Shown: positions 1-6,335 of the stretch, one piece after another | Layout of the letters: each line of letters begins with the position of its first letter | Position numbering within the stretch: the stretch's first letter is position 1 | DNA from: Ectopseudomonas composti | Lineage (GTDB): Bacteria > Pseudomonadota > Gammaproteobacteria > Pseudomonadales > Pseudomonadaceae | Direction: 5' to 3' | Assembly (NCBI GenBank): GCA_946886245.1 | Contig: CAMPIF010000023.1 | Location: forward strand, 1 to 18,929 | DNA: 18,929 nucleotides | Notes under the pieces: model-generated | What the model saw: only the letters and a program-made list of their open reading frames with translations | The model's database searches: none | What the model was told of the DNA's origin: nothing | Made by a program: the position numbers and the translations under genes

Positions 1-1
1 G

Positions 2-1024
2 GGCCTGTTTACCCAGGAACATGTGGTCACCGGCCTGCCCCTGCCCGGCTACGCCGATCTTCGCCTCGGGCTGGTGCGCAGTGCAACCCTGAAAGCCCTG
101 TGGCAGGCCGACCGCCCGGATGCCATCTACATTGCCACCCAGGGCCCGCTGGGGGTCAGCGCTGTATCGGCGGCACGGCGACTGGGCGTACCCGTGAGTT
201 CCGGTTTCCATACCAATTTTCATCACTACAGCCGGTACTATGGCGCCGGTTCGCTGGAACGACTGCTCTGCCTGTATGGCCGATGGTTTCATAACCGCAC
301 CGCGATCACCCTCGTGCCCACCCGGTCCATGCAACGAACTGTCCGGGCCATGGGCATTACCCACTCCGGCCTCTGGGGGCGCGGTGTTGACTGTAACCGG
401 TTCACGCCGCACAAACGGGATCCGGGGCTTCGAGCCGCCTGGGGGCTACAACCCAATGAGCGCGCCGTGCTTTACGTAGGGCGGCTGGCACCGGAAAAAA
501 ACCTGCGCATGGCGGTCGCCTGCTTTGAGAGGATTCGCGGCTTGCACCCTCAGGCGCGGTTTGTCCTCGTGGGGGATGGCCCCCTGCGCCGGCAACTGGC
601 CGAGCGGCACCCGCACTATATCTTCTGCGGCACCCAACGCGGGGAGGATCTGGCGCGCCATTACGCCTCCGGCGACCTGTTCCTGTTCCCCAGCAAGACC
701 GACACCTTCGGCAATGTCGTGCTGGAAGCCATGGCCAGTGGACTTGGCGTGGTGGCATTTGACGACGCCGCCGCCGGGGAGCACATCCGCCACGAGGAAA
801 ACGGCATGATCGCGCCCCTGGACTGCAACGACACGTTTATCGACAGCGCGCTCCGGCTCGCGGACCAGCCCAGCCTGCTCAACCGGGTCCGGGCCCAGGC
901 GCGACTGGATGCCCTGGAACAAAACTGGGGTACGCAGGTCGAACAGTTCGAAAATCTGATACTCAGCCAGCCCGCCAAGGGGGAATATCATGCCATCGCC
1001 AAGCAAAGCGTCCCGCTTCTTTGA
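2..1024 (+). CDS. Glycosyltransferase family 4 (GT-B), 5'-truncated by window edge
   Basis: This is probably a GT4 sugar transferase acting on a membrane lipid or related acceptor at the inner face of the cytoplasmic membrane; the acceptor cannot be told from sequence. The reading frame is open to the left edge, and the first possible start inside the window (GTG at 23) falls in the middle of the N-terminal Rossmann domain, so roughly 60-70 N-terminal residues should lie outside. Numbered from that GTG, an acceptor-domain stretch (ISSGFHTNFHHYSRYYG-like, about residues 57-75) is followed by the hinge and the donor domain with LYVGRLAPEKN (about 150) and the nucleotide-sugar motif SKTDTFGNVVLEAMASG (about 226-242). 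The first acidic residue of the usual E-x7-E pair is Asp. The 3' end overlaps the PAP2 gene by 35 bp, which implies co-translation and a shared lipid or polyprenyl-linked pathway. GGG and CGG codons are frequent, unlike the uronate genes further right. Confidence 0.85.
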   Translation, partial: GLFTQEHVVTGLPLPGYADLRLGLVRSATLKALWQADRPDAIYIATQGPLGVSAVSAARRLGVPVSSGFHTNFHHYSRYYGAGSLERLLCLYGRWFHNRTAITLVPTRSMQRTVRAMGITHSGLWGRGVDCNRFTPHKRDPGLRAAWGLQPNERAVLYVGRLAPEKNLRMAVACFERIRGLHPQARFVLVGDGPLRRQLAERHPHYIFCGTQRGEDLARHYASGDLFLFPSKTDTFGNVVLEAMASGLGVVAFDDAAAGEHIRHEENGMIAPLDCNDTFIDSALRLADQPSLLNRVRAQARLDALEQNWGTQVEQFENLILSQPAKGEYHAIAKQSVPLL

Positions 1025-1562
1025 ACTGGCCGACCAGCGGGAGTTTGCCTTCTGCCAGTCGATCAACCGCAGCGTCCGCTTCCGCCCGGTCCTGGATTAT
1101 TTTCGGGTGGTCAGCCGCCTGGGTGATGGCTGGTTGTGGTATGCCCTGATTCTCTCACTGCCCCTGCTCTCCCCAGATCAGGGGCCGGGGCTGGCACTGC
1201 TGATGGCGATCACCGGGCTCACCTGCACGCTCTCGTACAAGCTCCTGAAAAAACACCTGATCCGCGAGCGGCCGTTCATTTCGTTTCCGTCCATAAACTG
1301 CGCCACGCCCCCGCTCGATCGTTACAGCTTTCCCTCGGGACACACGCTGCACGCCATGTGCTTCCAGATCATGCTGGCCATGACCGAGCCGACGCTTGCC
1401 CTGGTCATCCTGCCATTCACGCTGAGTGTCGCGGCCTCCCGGGTGGTACTCGGGCTTCACTATCCCAGCGACGTCGCCGCCGGCGCGGTCATCGGTGGCC
1501 TGATCGGCGGCCTCTCCGTCACTCTGTTCCACGGCACCGCACTGGCCATGCTCGCGGGCTGA
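990..1562 (+). CDS. PAP2-family membrane phosphatase
   Basis: This is a membrane-embedded acid phosphatase of the PAP2 superfamily, which removes phosphate from lipid phosphates or diphosphates such as phosphatidic acid, PGP or undecaprenyl diphosphate. All three catalytic motifs are intact: K87-x6-R94-P95, PSGH at 115-118 (His118), and S150-R151-x5-H157-x3-D161. Hydrophobic stretches around 50-60, 67-85, 123-147 and 162-185 fit a multi-pass protein. At 190 residues it is a normal length for the family. The ATG at 990 overlaps the end of the glycosyltransferase gene in another frame and is preceded by a purine-rich AAGGGGGA. A GT4 plus PAP2 pair suggests a small glycolipid or lipid-carrier module. 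The gene ends two bases before the stop codon of convergent dinB. The substrate is not determined. Confidence 0.9.
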   Translation: MPSPSKASRFFELADQREFAFCQSINRSVRFRPVLDYFRVVSRLGDGWLWYALILSLPLLSPDQGPGLALLMAITGLTCTLSYKLLKKHLIRERPFISFPSINCATPPLDRYSFPSGHTLHAMCFQIMLAMTEPTLALVILPFTLSVAASRVVLGLHYPSDVAAGAVIGGLIGGLSVTLFHGTALAMLAG

Positions 1563-1564
1563 TG

Positions 1565-2629
1565 TCAGTCAAACAGCCGCAGTTGGGTGACCGGCGCATC
1601 GTCGTTCCGAAAGCGCACGCCCAGCCCCAGCAGCCGGACCGGCCGTTCACGGTTGGTGACCAGCTCGGTCAGTAGTGGCAGGTAATCCTCCAGAACCGGT
1701 TCCCGAACCTGCTCCCGGACCCGCTCCAGCGTATGGGTGGAAAAATCGCTGTACCGGATCTTGATAAACAGTTTATGGATCGGCTTCTGGCGCGCCTTGC
1801 GGGACAACCGCAGGTTCAGGTCCGCCACCAGCGATGCCATGACCGTCTCACAGGCCGCCATATCCGGCAGGTCCTGGGAGAAGGTTCTCTCCACACTGAC
1901 CGATTTGGCAATCCGCGACACCACCACTGGCCGGTCGTCCCGGCCATGGGCCATTTCATGCAGCCGGTACCCCTGCTTGCCGAACCGGTCAATCAGTACT
2001 TCCGCCCCAAGGGCCTGCATGTCGCCGCAGGTCTGAACCCCCAGCGCGTGCAGTTTCGACGCCGTCACCTGCCCAACGCCGAAGAGCTTCTCAACGGGTA
2101 ATGCCCGTACAAACTCCGCCACATCCCCGGGCTGGATCACAAACAACCCGTCGGGCTTTTCCCAGTCACTGGCAATCTTGGCGAGAAATTTGTTGGGGGC
2201 GACGCCGGCGGAGATGGTAATGCCGACTTCCTGGCGAACCCGCTCACGGAGATAGCGGGCCATCAGGGTGGCACTGCCTTTGTGATCGGGAACATCAGAC
2301 ACGTCCAGAAAAGCTTCATCGAGGGACAGCGGTTCCACCAGATCGGTCAGTTCCCGCAGAATCGCCATCACCTGCTGTGAGACCGCCCGGTAACGGGCCA
2401 TATCCGGCGGCACCGTCACCAGGCCCGGGCACAGACGCCTGGCCTCACTGCCCGGCATGGCTGAGCGGACTCCGAAGGCGCGCGCCCGGTAATTGCACGT
2501 TGTCACCACGCCACGGCCGCCGTCACCCCCGACCGCCAGCGGCACATCCCGCAGGCTCGGGTCGTCCCGCATTTCCACGGCCGCGTAGAAGCAGTCACAA
2601 TCCACGTGGATGATCTTGCGTTGTGGCAT
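1565..2629 (-). CDS. dinB: DNA polymerase IV (Y-family translesion polymerase)
   Basis: This is the error-prone Y-family polymerase that extends mismatched or lesion-containing primer termini during the SOS response. The palm motif [14 protein letters not shown] carries catalytic Asp10, and SLDEAFLD at 102-109 carries Asp104 and Glu105. Tyr15 sits at the steric-gate position. The little-finger domain follows, and the last residues, QLRLF at 349-353, form a textbook beta-clamp binding motif. The 354-residue length is normal. ATG at 2629 begins exactly at the conserved RKIIHVD start, so it is chosen although only a weak GGA precedes it. A perfect LexA box lies 25 bp upstream and contains a TATAAA -10-like hexamer on this strand, so SOS repression is expected. 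The protein looks more like Marinobacter-type DinB than the usual Pseudomonas one, which is a by-eye judgement. Confidence 0.96.
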   Translation of the reverse strand: MPQRKIIHVDCDCFYAAVEMRDDPSLRDVPLAVGGDGGRGVVTTCNYRARAFGVRSAMPGSEARRLCPGLVTVPPDMARYRAVSQQVMAILRELTDLVEPLSLDEAFLDVSDVPDHKGSATLMARYLRERVRQEVGITISAGVAPNKFLAKIASDWEKPDGLFVIQPGDVAEFVRALPVEKLFGVGQVTASKLHALGVQTCGDMQALGAEVLIDRFGKQGYRLHEMAHGRDDRPVVVSRIAKSVSVERTFSQDLPDMAACETVMASLVADLNLRLSRKARQKPIHKLFIKIRYSDFSTHTLERVREQVREPVLEDYLPLLTELVTNRERPVRLLGLGVRFRNDDAPVTQLRLFD

Positions 2630-2653
2630 AATCCGGGAGCTCGCGTCGACATT

Positions 2654-2669
2654 CTGTACATTTATACAG
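2654..2669 (-). promoter_or_regulatory. LexA (SOS) box upstream of dinB
   Basis: The sequence CTGT-ACATTTAT-ACAG fits the gammaproteobacterial LexA consensus CTGT-N8-ACAG with both half-sites intact. It lies 25 bp upstream of the dinB ATG, and the minus-strand hexamer TATAAA (2666-2661) inside it can serve as a -10 element. LexA binding would therefore occlude the dinB promoter. The box is also about 76 bp upstream of the divergent DUF1244 gene, so an effect there cannot be excluded. Confidence 0.9.
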
Positions 2670-2744
2670 CCTTGTATCTTAAGCTAACATACAGAGAATG
2701 TCAGGAATCCCGATAACCGGCGTGCAAACCACTGCGAGGCCCCC

Positions 2745-3050
2745 ATGAGCAACCCTATTCCCGAGTCCGAACGTACTGAAATCGAAGCAGCCGCATTCCG
2801 CCGGCTGGTCAAACACCTGCGTGACAACAGTGAGGTGGAGAACATCGACCTGATGAACCTGGCCGGTTTCTGCCGAAACTGCCTGTCCAAATGGTACAAG
2901 GCCGCAGCCGACGACCTCGGTGTCGAAGTGAGCGCCGATCAGGCCCGCGAGACGGTGTACGGCATGCCCTATGCCGACTGGAAGGCCAAGTATCAGCAAG
3001 AAGCCTCGGCCGAGCAGAAAGCCGCATTTGCCAAAGGAAAGCATGAATGA
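2745..3050 (+). CDS. DUF1244 family small protein
   Basis: This 101-residue soluble protein belongs to the DUF1244 family (SMc04171-like), whose biochemical role is unknown. The family signature NLAGFCRNCLSKWYKAAAD, with a CxxC pair, is at about residues 44-62, followed by the conserved VYGMPYADWKAKYQ segment. There is no signal peptide or membrane segment. The ATG has a GAGG Shine-Dalgarno five bases upstream. Its stop codon overlaps the HopJ start (ATGA), so the two are translationally coupled. The CxxC could bind a metal or be redox active, but that is speculation. Confidence 0.88.
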   Translation: MSNPIPESERTEIEAAAFRRLVKHLRDNSEVENIDLMNLAGFCRNCLSKWYKAAADDLGVEVSADQARETVYGMPYADWKAKYQQEASAEQKAAFAKGKHE

Positions 3051-3388
3051 CCGCTCTCAACGAGCTGCGCAAGCGCCTGCAACAAGATGACTACGCCTTC
3101 AGCGAAACCCTGGCCTTCGTCGCCGAGCACTACGACTATCAGCCCAGCGCCTTCCGCAACGGTGATGTGGAGAACGCTGCCGGCCACAACGAAGGCTCCT
3201 GCAAGACGCTGGGCCTGGCCCTGCTGGAAGGCTTGAGCACGGACGAAGCGCTGCGCGCCTTCGGCGAGCACTACCGCAGCGTGCTGGCCACGCCACAAGG
3301 CAGTGATCACGGCAACATTCGCGCACTGATGAGCCACGGTCTGGACGGCGTGAAGTTCGAGCAGCAACCGCTCAAACCCAGAATCTGA
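3047..3388 (+). CDS. HopJ-family small protein
   Basis: This 113-residue protein matches the HopJ type III effector family (conserved AFSETLAFVAEHYDYQPSAFRNGDVENAAGHNEGSCK at about 18-50). The family name comes from a phytopathogen screen, but members occur in many non-pathogenic proteobacteria without a secretion system, and there is no type III secretion gene in this window. A housekeeping or stress role is therefore more likely than host delivery. The ATG overlaps the DUF1244 stop codon by 4 bp and is preceded by AAAGGAAA. A 163-bp gap with only weak 5-bp inverted repeats follows; I see no convincing terminator. Confidence 0.85.
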   Translation: MTALNELRKRLQQDDYAFSETLAFVAEHYDYQPSAFRNGDVENAAGHNEGSCKTLGLALLEGLSTDEALRAFGEHYRSVLATPQGSDHGNIRALMSHGLDGVKFEQQPLKPRI

Positions 3389-3551
3389 ATCTGTAGCGCA
3401 ACAAACTGCGCAACTGTCGGCAAAGGCTGACAGACGTCACATTGCCATCACGCTATGCTGCGCGCCATCACAACATGGAACACGAGGGAACGTGTTCTGC
3501 GCGCAGCTGCCGCCCTTCCCTCCTGTTTCGCGCTCGGCATGGAGTCGACCG

Positions 3552-4139
3552 ATGCAGCAAACCCTGGTATGGAAACCCTGGTGCAATCCTGGCGTGGAAA
3601 CCCTGCGCCTGAGTCAGGATGCCAATGGCATCCAAGCCACCAGCCATCTCATGCAGGTCATCAAGGGCAACAGCATCGTTGCCCACTACATGATCGATTG
3701 CGATCCGGGCTGGCGCTTGCGCCGCCTCTGGCTCAAGGTCGACAACCATGGCCAGCGCAACCTCTGCCTGCAGCGTGATCTGCGTGGCAACTGGCTGCTC
3801 AACGGCGAACCGCGCGCTGATCTGCTGCAATGCCAACATGTCATGCTCTCGGCCTCGCCCTTCACCCACACCCCTGCCCTGCAGCGCAGTGCGTTGGAGA
3901 CTGGCCAGAGCGATGAGATGCAAGTCGCCTATATCGACATGCTCAGCCTCAAGGTGGAACCACGCCGGCAGCGCTACCAGTGCCTGCGCCGCCACCCCGG
4001 TGAAAGCCTCTACCGCAGCCAGGCCGAAGGTCATGCTCATGAAGAACTGAGCGTCGACGACCACGCGCTGCTGCTCAAGGCCGACCAGCAGTACCTGCGC
4101 CTGAGCCAGCGCGACCTGAAGGTCAGCGCACTGGTGTAG
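3552..4139 (+). CDS. Putative glycolipid-binding protein (PF06475-like, PA1994-like)
   Basis: This 195-residue soluble protein resembles the PF06475 family (formerly DUF1089), known from the P. aeruginosa PA1994 structure, whose fold was likened to lipoprotein or glycolipid carriers. Typical segments are the N-terminal LVWKPW...GVETLRL, VAHYMIDCDPGWRLRRLWL (about 35-55), LQRDLRGNWLLNGEPR with its predicted strand-turn (about 68-85), and the C-terminal VDMLSLKVEPRRQRYQC...YRS. No signal peptide is seen, so it is probably cytosolic. The chosen ATG has GGAG seven bases upstream; the longer frame from 3492 adds unconserved residues. It ends just before a REP-like hairpin and faces azlD. The molecular function is not established. 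Confidence 0.8.
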   Translation: MQQTLVWKPWCNPGVETLRLSQDANGIQATSHLMQVIKGNSIVAHYMIDCDPGWRLRRLWLKVDNHGQRNLCLQRDLRGNWLLNGEPRADLLQCQHVMLSASPFTHTPALQRSALETGQSDEMQVAYIDMLSLKVEPRRQRYQCLRRHPGESLYRSQAEGHAHEELSVDDHALLLKADQQYLRLSQRDLKVSALV

Positions 4140-4149
4140 CGGCACACCG

Positions 4150-4206
4150 GCGGGGTGCGCACCGAGGTTTTCGCTGGCATTCTGGTGCGCACGGCGCACC
4201 CTGCGG
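4150..4206. repeat. REP-like intergenic palindromic element
   Basis: The space between two convergent genes carries GGTGCGCACC (4154-4163, self-complementary) and then GGTGCGC-ACG-GCGCACC (4184-4200), so the same GGTGCGC arm occurs twice 30 bp apart. As I recall, intergenic GGGTGCGCCGTGCGCACC-type elements are abundant in stutzeri/mendocina-like Pseudomonas genomes. There is no T-tract, so it is more likely a REP-type repeat that may stabilise 3' ends than a simple intrinsic terminator. Confidence 0.5.
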
Positions 4207-4216
4207 CCGGCACCAC

Positions 4217-4546
4217 TCAGACCGGCAGTTGCCCGAACGCCCAGCGCAGCAGGAAGAACACCAGCAATCCACCACCGATGGTCGCCAGCAGGTGCCGTGT
4301 GAAAGCGGCGATGGCAATGGCGACCAGGCCCGCCAGCAGGTAGGCGTTGTTCCAGCTCAGCGACCAACTCTGCCCGTCCGGCATGAGCATGCCGGGCACG
4401 ACAATCGCCGTCAGCACGGCAGTCGGCACGTAATGCAGCCCCTGCCTGATCAAGGGCGGAAAACGCAGATCAGGGAACGCAAACAGGCTGTAGCGGGTGA
4501 CGAAGGTGATCGCCAGCATGCCCAGGATCAGCAACCAGATATCCAT
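4217..4546 (-). CDS. azlD: AzlD-family branched-chain amino acid exporter small subunit
   Basis: This is the small membrane subunit of an AzlCD (YgaZH-type) exporter for branched-chain amino acids or analogues. It is 109 residues with about four hydrophobic segments (3-17, 38-53, 68-83, 86-103) and the family signature FVTRYSLFA (15-23). Its ATG shares one base with the azlC stop codon (TGATG), so it is translationally coupled to azlC. The longer upstream frame lies entirely inside azlC and is discarded. The stop falls just after the REP-like element. Confidence 0.92.
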   Translation of the reverse strand: MDIWLLILGMLAITFVTRYSLFAFPDLRFPPLIRQGLHYVPTAVLTAIVVPGMLMPDGQSWSLSWNNAYLLAGLVAIAIAAFTRHLLATIGGGLLVFFLLRWAFGQLPV

Positions 4547-5256
4547 CAGACCAACCCCCCCTGCAGCACCGGCTTGCGCCGTTCCAACCACACGCCGACG
4601 ACGATGCCACTGGCTGCGGCAGCCATCAGCCCGAGCTTGTACGGCAGTGCATGACAGGCCAGCGCCACACCTGCAGCGACCAGGGCCGCAGCGACCTGCG
4701 GCTGATTGCGCAGCATGGGCACGACGATACCGATGAAGGTCGCCAGCATGGCGAAATCCAGCCCCCATTCACCGATGTTCGGCACCGCCTGGCCGAACAG
4801 CACGCCGACCAGCGTGCACAGCTGCCAGTTGCAGTACATGGCCAGTGCCGCGCCAAGAAAGTACCAATGGCGACAGGGTTCGCTATCGCCGCGCGCATAG
4901 CGCTGCAGCACCACCGCGTAGGCCTCGTCGGTGAGCCAGAAAGCCAGCGGCATGCGCCAGCGCTTGGGCAGATGGCGCACGTATGGCTGCAGGCTGGCGC
5001 TGTACAGGGCATGGCGCAGATTGACCACGAAGGTGGTCAGCAACACCACGGCAATACCGGCGCCGCCGCTCAACAGGCTGATGGCGATGAACTGCGCCGA
5101 GCCTGCGAATACCAGCAAGGACATGCCCTGCGTCTGCCAGGGATCGAGCCCGGCAGCGCCTGCCAGGCTGCCGAAGATGATGCCGAAAGGAATGGCGCCG
5201 AGCAGCATCGGCAGCATATCGCGGGCGCCCTGAGTGAATTCTTGATGACGAGACAT
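4546..5256 (-). CDS. azlC: AzlC-family branched-chain amino acid exporter large subunit
   Basis: This is the large membrane subunit of an AzlCD/YgaZH-type exporter, 236 residues and multi-pass. Family segments include GARDMLPMLLGAIPFGIIFG (about 10-29), the FAGSAQF signature near residue 50, VVNLRHALYSASLQPYV (about 77-93), and WLTDEAYAV (about 107-115). The ATG at 5256 has a strong GGAGG five bases upstream, which rules out the longer frame from 5352. It is transcribed divergently from the SH3/C39 gene, and no adjacent Lrp/AsnC-type regulator is present in the window. Confidence 0.94.
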   Translation of the reverse strand: MSRHQEFTQGARDMLPMLLGAIPFGIIFGSLAGAAGLDPWQTQGMSLLVFAGSAQFIAISLLSGGAGIAVVLLTTFVVNLRHALYSASLQPYVRHLPKRWRMPLAFWLTDEAYAVVLQRYARGDSEPCRHWYFLGAALAMYCNWQLCTLVGVLFGQAVPNIGEWGLDFAMLATFIGIVVPMLRNQPQVAAALVAAGVALACHALPYKLGLMAAAASGIVVGVWLERRKPVLQGGLV

Positions 5257-5402
5257 GGAACCTCCTTGAGCAGGCGAGCTTAGCCAGGCGCCTCTGGAAG
5301 GTCTTGAACGTTCTTGCTCTGAATGAAAAAGAGACTGGGCCAACGAGGGCATCTCTTCTACTGTGTGACGCCCTATCCACGGATCACCTCAGCTGGATGC
5401 AT

Positions 5403-6182
5403 ATGGACCTGCGAATCTTCATCGTCACCACGGCACACATCAGCGAATTTCCCGACCCGATCACATTCACCGAGGGTGCGGCGCTCACGGTTGGCGAGGC
5501 CTACCAGGGCAACGAAGGCTGGGATAACTGGTTCTTCTGCAGCACGCCTGGTCAGGAGGCCGGCTGGGTCCCTGGCCAGGTCATCGAACGGCTCGATGAT
5601 CGGCACGCCCGCGCACGCGAGGCCTATACCGCTCGTGAACTCGATGTACAGGTCGGCGAGCGACTGAGCGCGTCGCGCAGCCTCAATGGCTGGTTCTGGT
5701 GTACACGCGAAGATGGCGTGGAATCAGGCTGGGTGCCGCAGGCCAATCTCACCGAATACGCACCCAACTGTGTCGTGCAAGAAGACGTCAGCGGCTGCGG
5801 CATTGCCGCAGCCGCCAACATTCTCGGCAAGAGCTACGCCGCGATGAAGGCAATCGCCAACGCCATGGGCATTCATGCCGAGGACGAATCCTTGTGGTCC
5901 GACAGCCAATACGTCAGGCGTCTGTTGGCCACGGGCGGCGCGACAGCCGCAACAGGCGAGGCGCCCTTCACGTCCTGGGAGAGTCTGCCGGATCTGGCGC
6001 TGCTGGCCATCAAGCACCGCCAGGAGAACGGCCGCGACTTCTGGCACTGGGTGGTCTTCGAACGCTCGCCAGGTCAGATGCACGTATTGGATTCGGCCAG
6101 CTACCTGCCCTCGAACATCCGCACCGACTTCGGCGCCATGCAGCCAAAGTGGTACATCGAAGTGAGCAGGCCCGGCGCGTAG
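5403..6182 (+). CDS. Double SH3-like protein with C39-like cysteine peptidase domain
   Basis: I do not recognise a named family. The 259-residue protein lacks a signal peptide. Two SH3-like repeats come first: residues about 18-61 (ITFTEGAALTVGE...NWFFCSTPGQEAGWVP) and about 74-117 (YTARELDVQVGER...GWFWCTREDGVESGWVP), each ending in the same GWVPxQ turn. The C-terminal part has the layout of a C39-type papain-like fold: Gln126, then Cys132 in SGCGIAAAANILG, His215 in FWHWVVFE, and Asp230 in MHVLDSA. Intact Cys-His-Asp plus the oxyanion Gln suggests an active thiol hydrolase; the target is unknown. The start is uncertain: ATG at 5403 has GGA nearby, ATG at 5397 is an alternative, and the 5304 frame adds an unlikely leader. 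A long hairpin follows the stop. Confidence 0.65.
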   Translation: MDLRIFIVTTAHISEFPDPITFTEGAALTVGEAYQGNEGWDNWFFCSTPGQEAGWVPGQVIERLDDRHARAREAYTARELDVQVGERLSASRSLNGWFWCTREDGVESGWVPQANLTEYAPNCVVQEDVSGCGIAAAANILGKSYAAMKAIANAMGIHAEDESLWSDSQYVRRLLATGGATAATGEAPFTSWESLPDLALLAIKHRQENGRDFWHWVVFERSPGQMHVLDSASYLPSNIRTDFGAMQPKWYIEVSRPGA

Positions 6183-6196
6183 CGTCCCGTGCAAGA

Positions 6197-6229
6197 TGCA
6201 TCCTGCGTCATCTCGATGAGCAGGATGCA
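6197..6229. terminator. Long hairpin after SH3/C39 gene (putative terminator)
   Basis: A ten-base arm TGCATCCTGC (6197-6206) pairs perfectly with GCAGGATGCA (6220-6229), and the interior TCATC/GATGA continues the stem after a single bulged G at 6207, giving about 15 pairs around a TC centre. It begins 15 bp after the stop codon. No T-run follows on the plus strand, so termination would not be classical; mRNA 3'-end protection is an alternative. Confidence 0.5.
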
Positions 6230-6252
6230 GCCGCGACCTCTGGCCACGTCCA

Positions 6253-6288
6253 GCTAACGCTAATCCATCTTATTTAAATTCCGTTAGC
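6253..6288. promoter_or_regulatory. Inverted repeat in the AT-rich leader of the di-heme operon
   Basis: GCTAACG (6253-6259) and CGTTAGC (6282-6288) are perfect 7-bp inverted repeats flanking an AT-rich core (TTATTTAAATT) in an otherwise GC-rich region, 48 bp upstream of the operon's first ATG. GCTAATC also occurs directly at 6260 (as CTAATC) and 6291. This is where the operon promoter should be, but no convincing -35/-10 pair is visible, and the sequence does not resemble a Fur box. It is a candidate regulator site. Confidence 0.35.
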
Positions 6289-6335
6289 CTGCTAATCTTG
6301 GTGCCCCGCTTTCTTGCCGTTCGGATTGTTCATCG

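Noticed and set aside
446..1066. 206-codon antisense frame over the GT4 gene
   Set aside because: It mirrors a clear GT4/PAP2 coding region, has low-complexity content typical of GC-rich shadow frames, and lacks recognisable motifs.
1559..1568. CTGA-TG-TCAG palindrome at the convergent PAP2/dinB stops
   Set aside because: It is only 4-bp arms with a 2-bp spacer, too short to be a meaningful hairpin.
3047..3388. HopJ as evidence of a type III secretion effector and plant pathogenicity
   Set aside because: The family is widespread in non-pathogens, it is coupled to DUF1244, and no secretion genes or hrp-box promoter are visible.
6240..6300. Fur box upstream of the di-heme operon
   Set aside because: I looked for a GATAATGATAATCATTATC-like 19-mer because related operons are iron-linked, but the region has too few matches.
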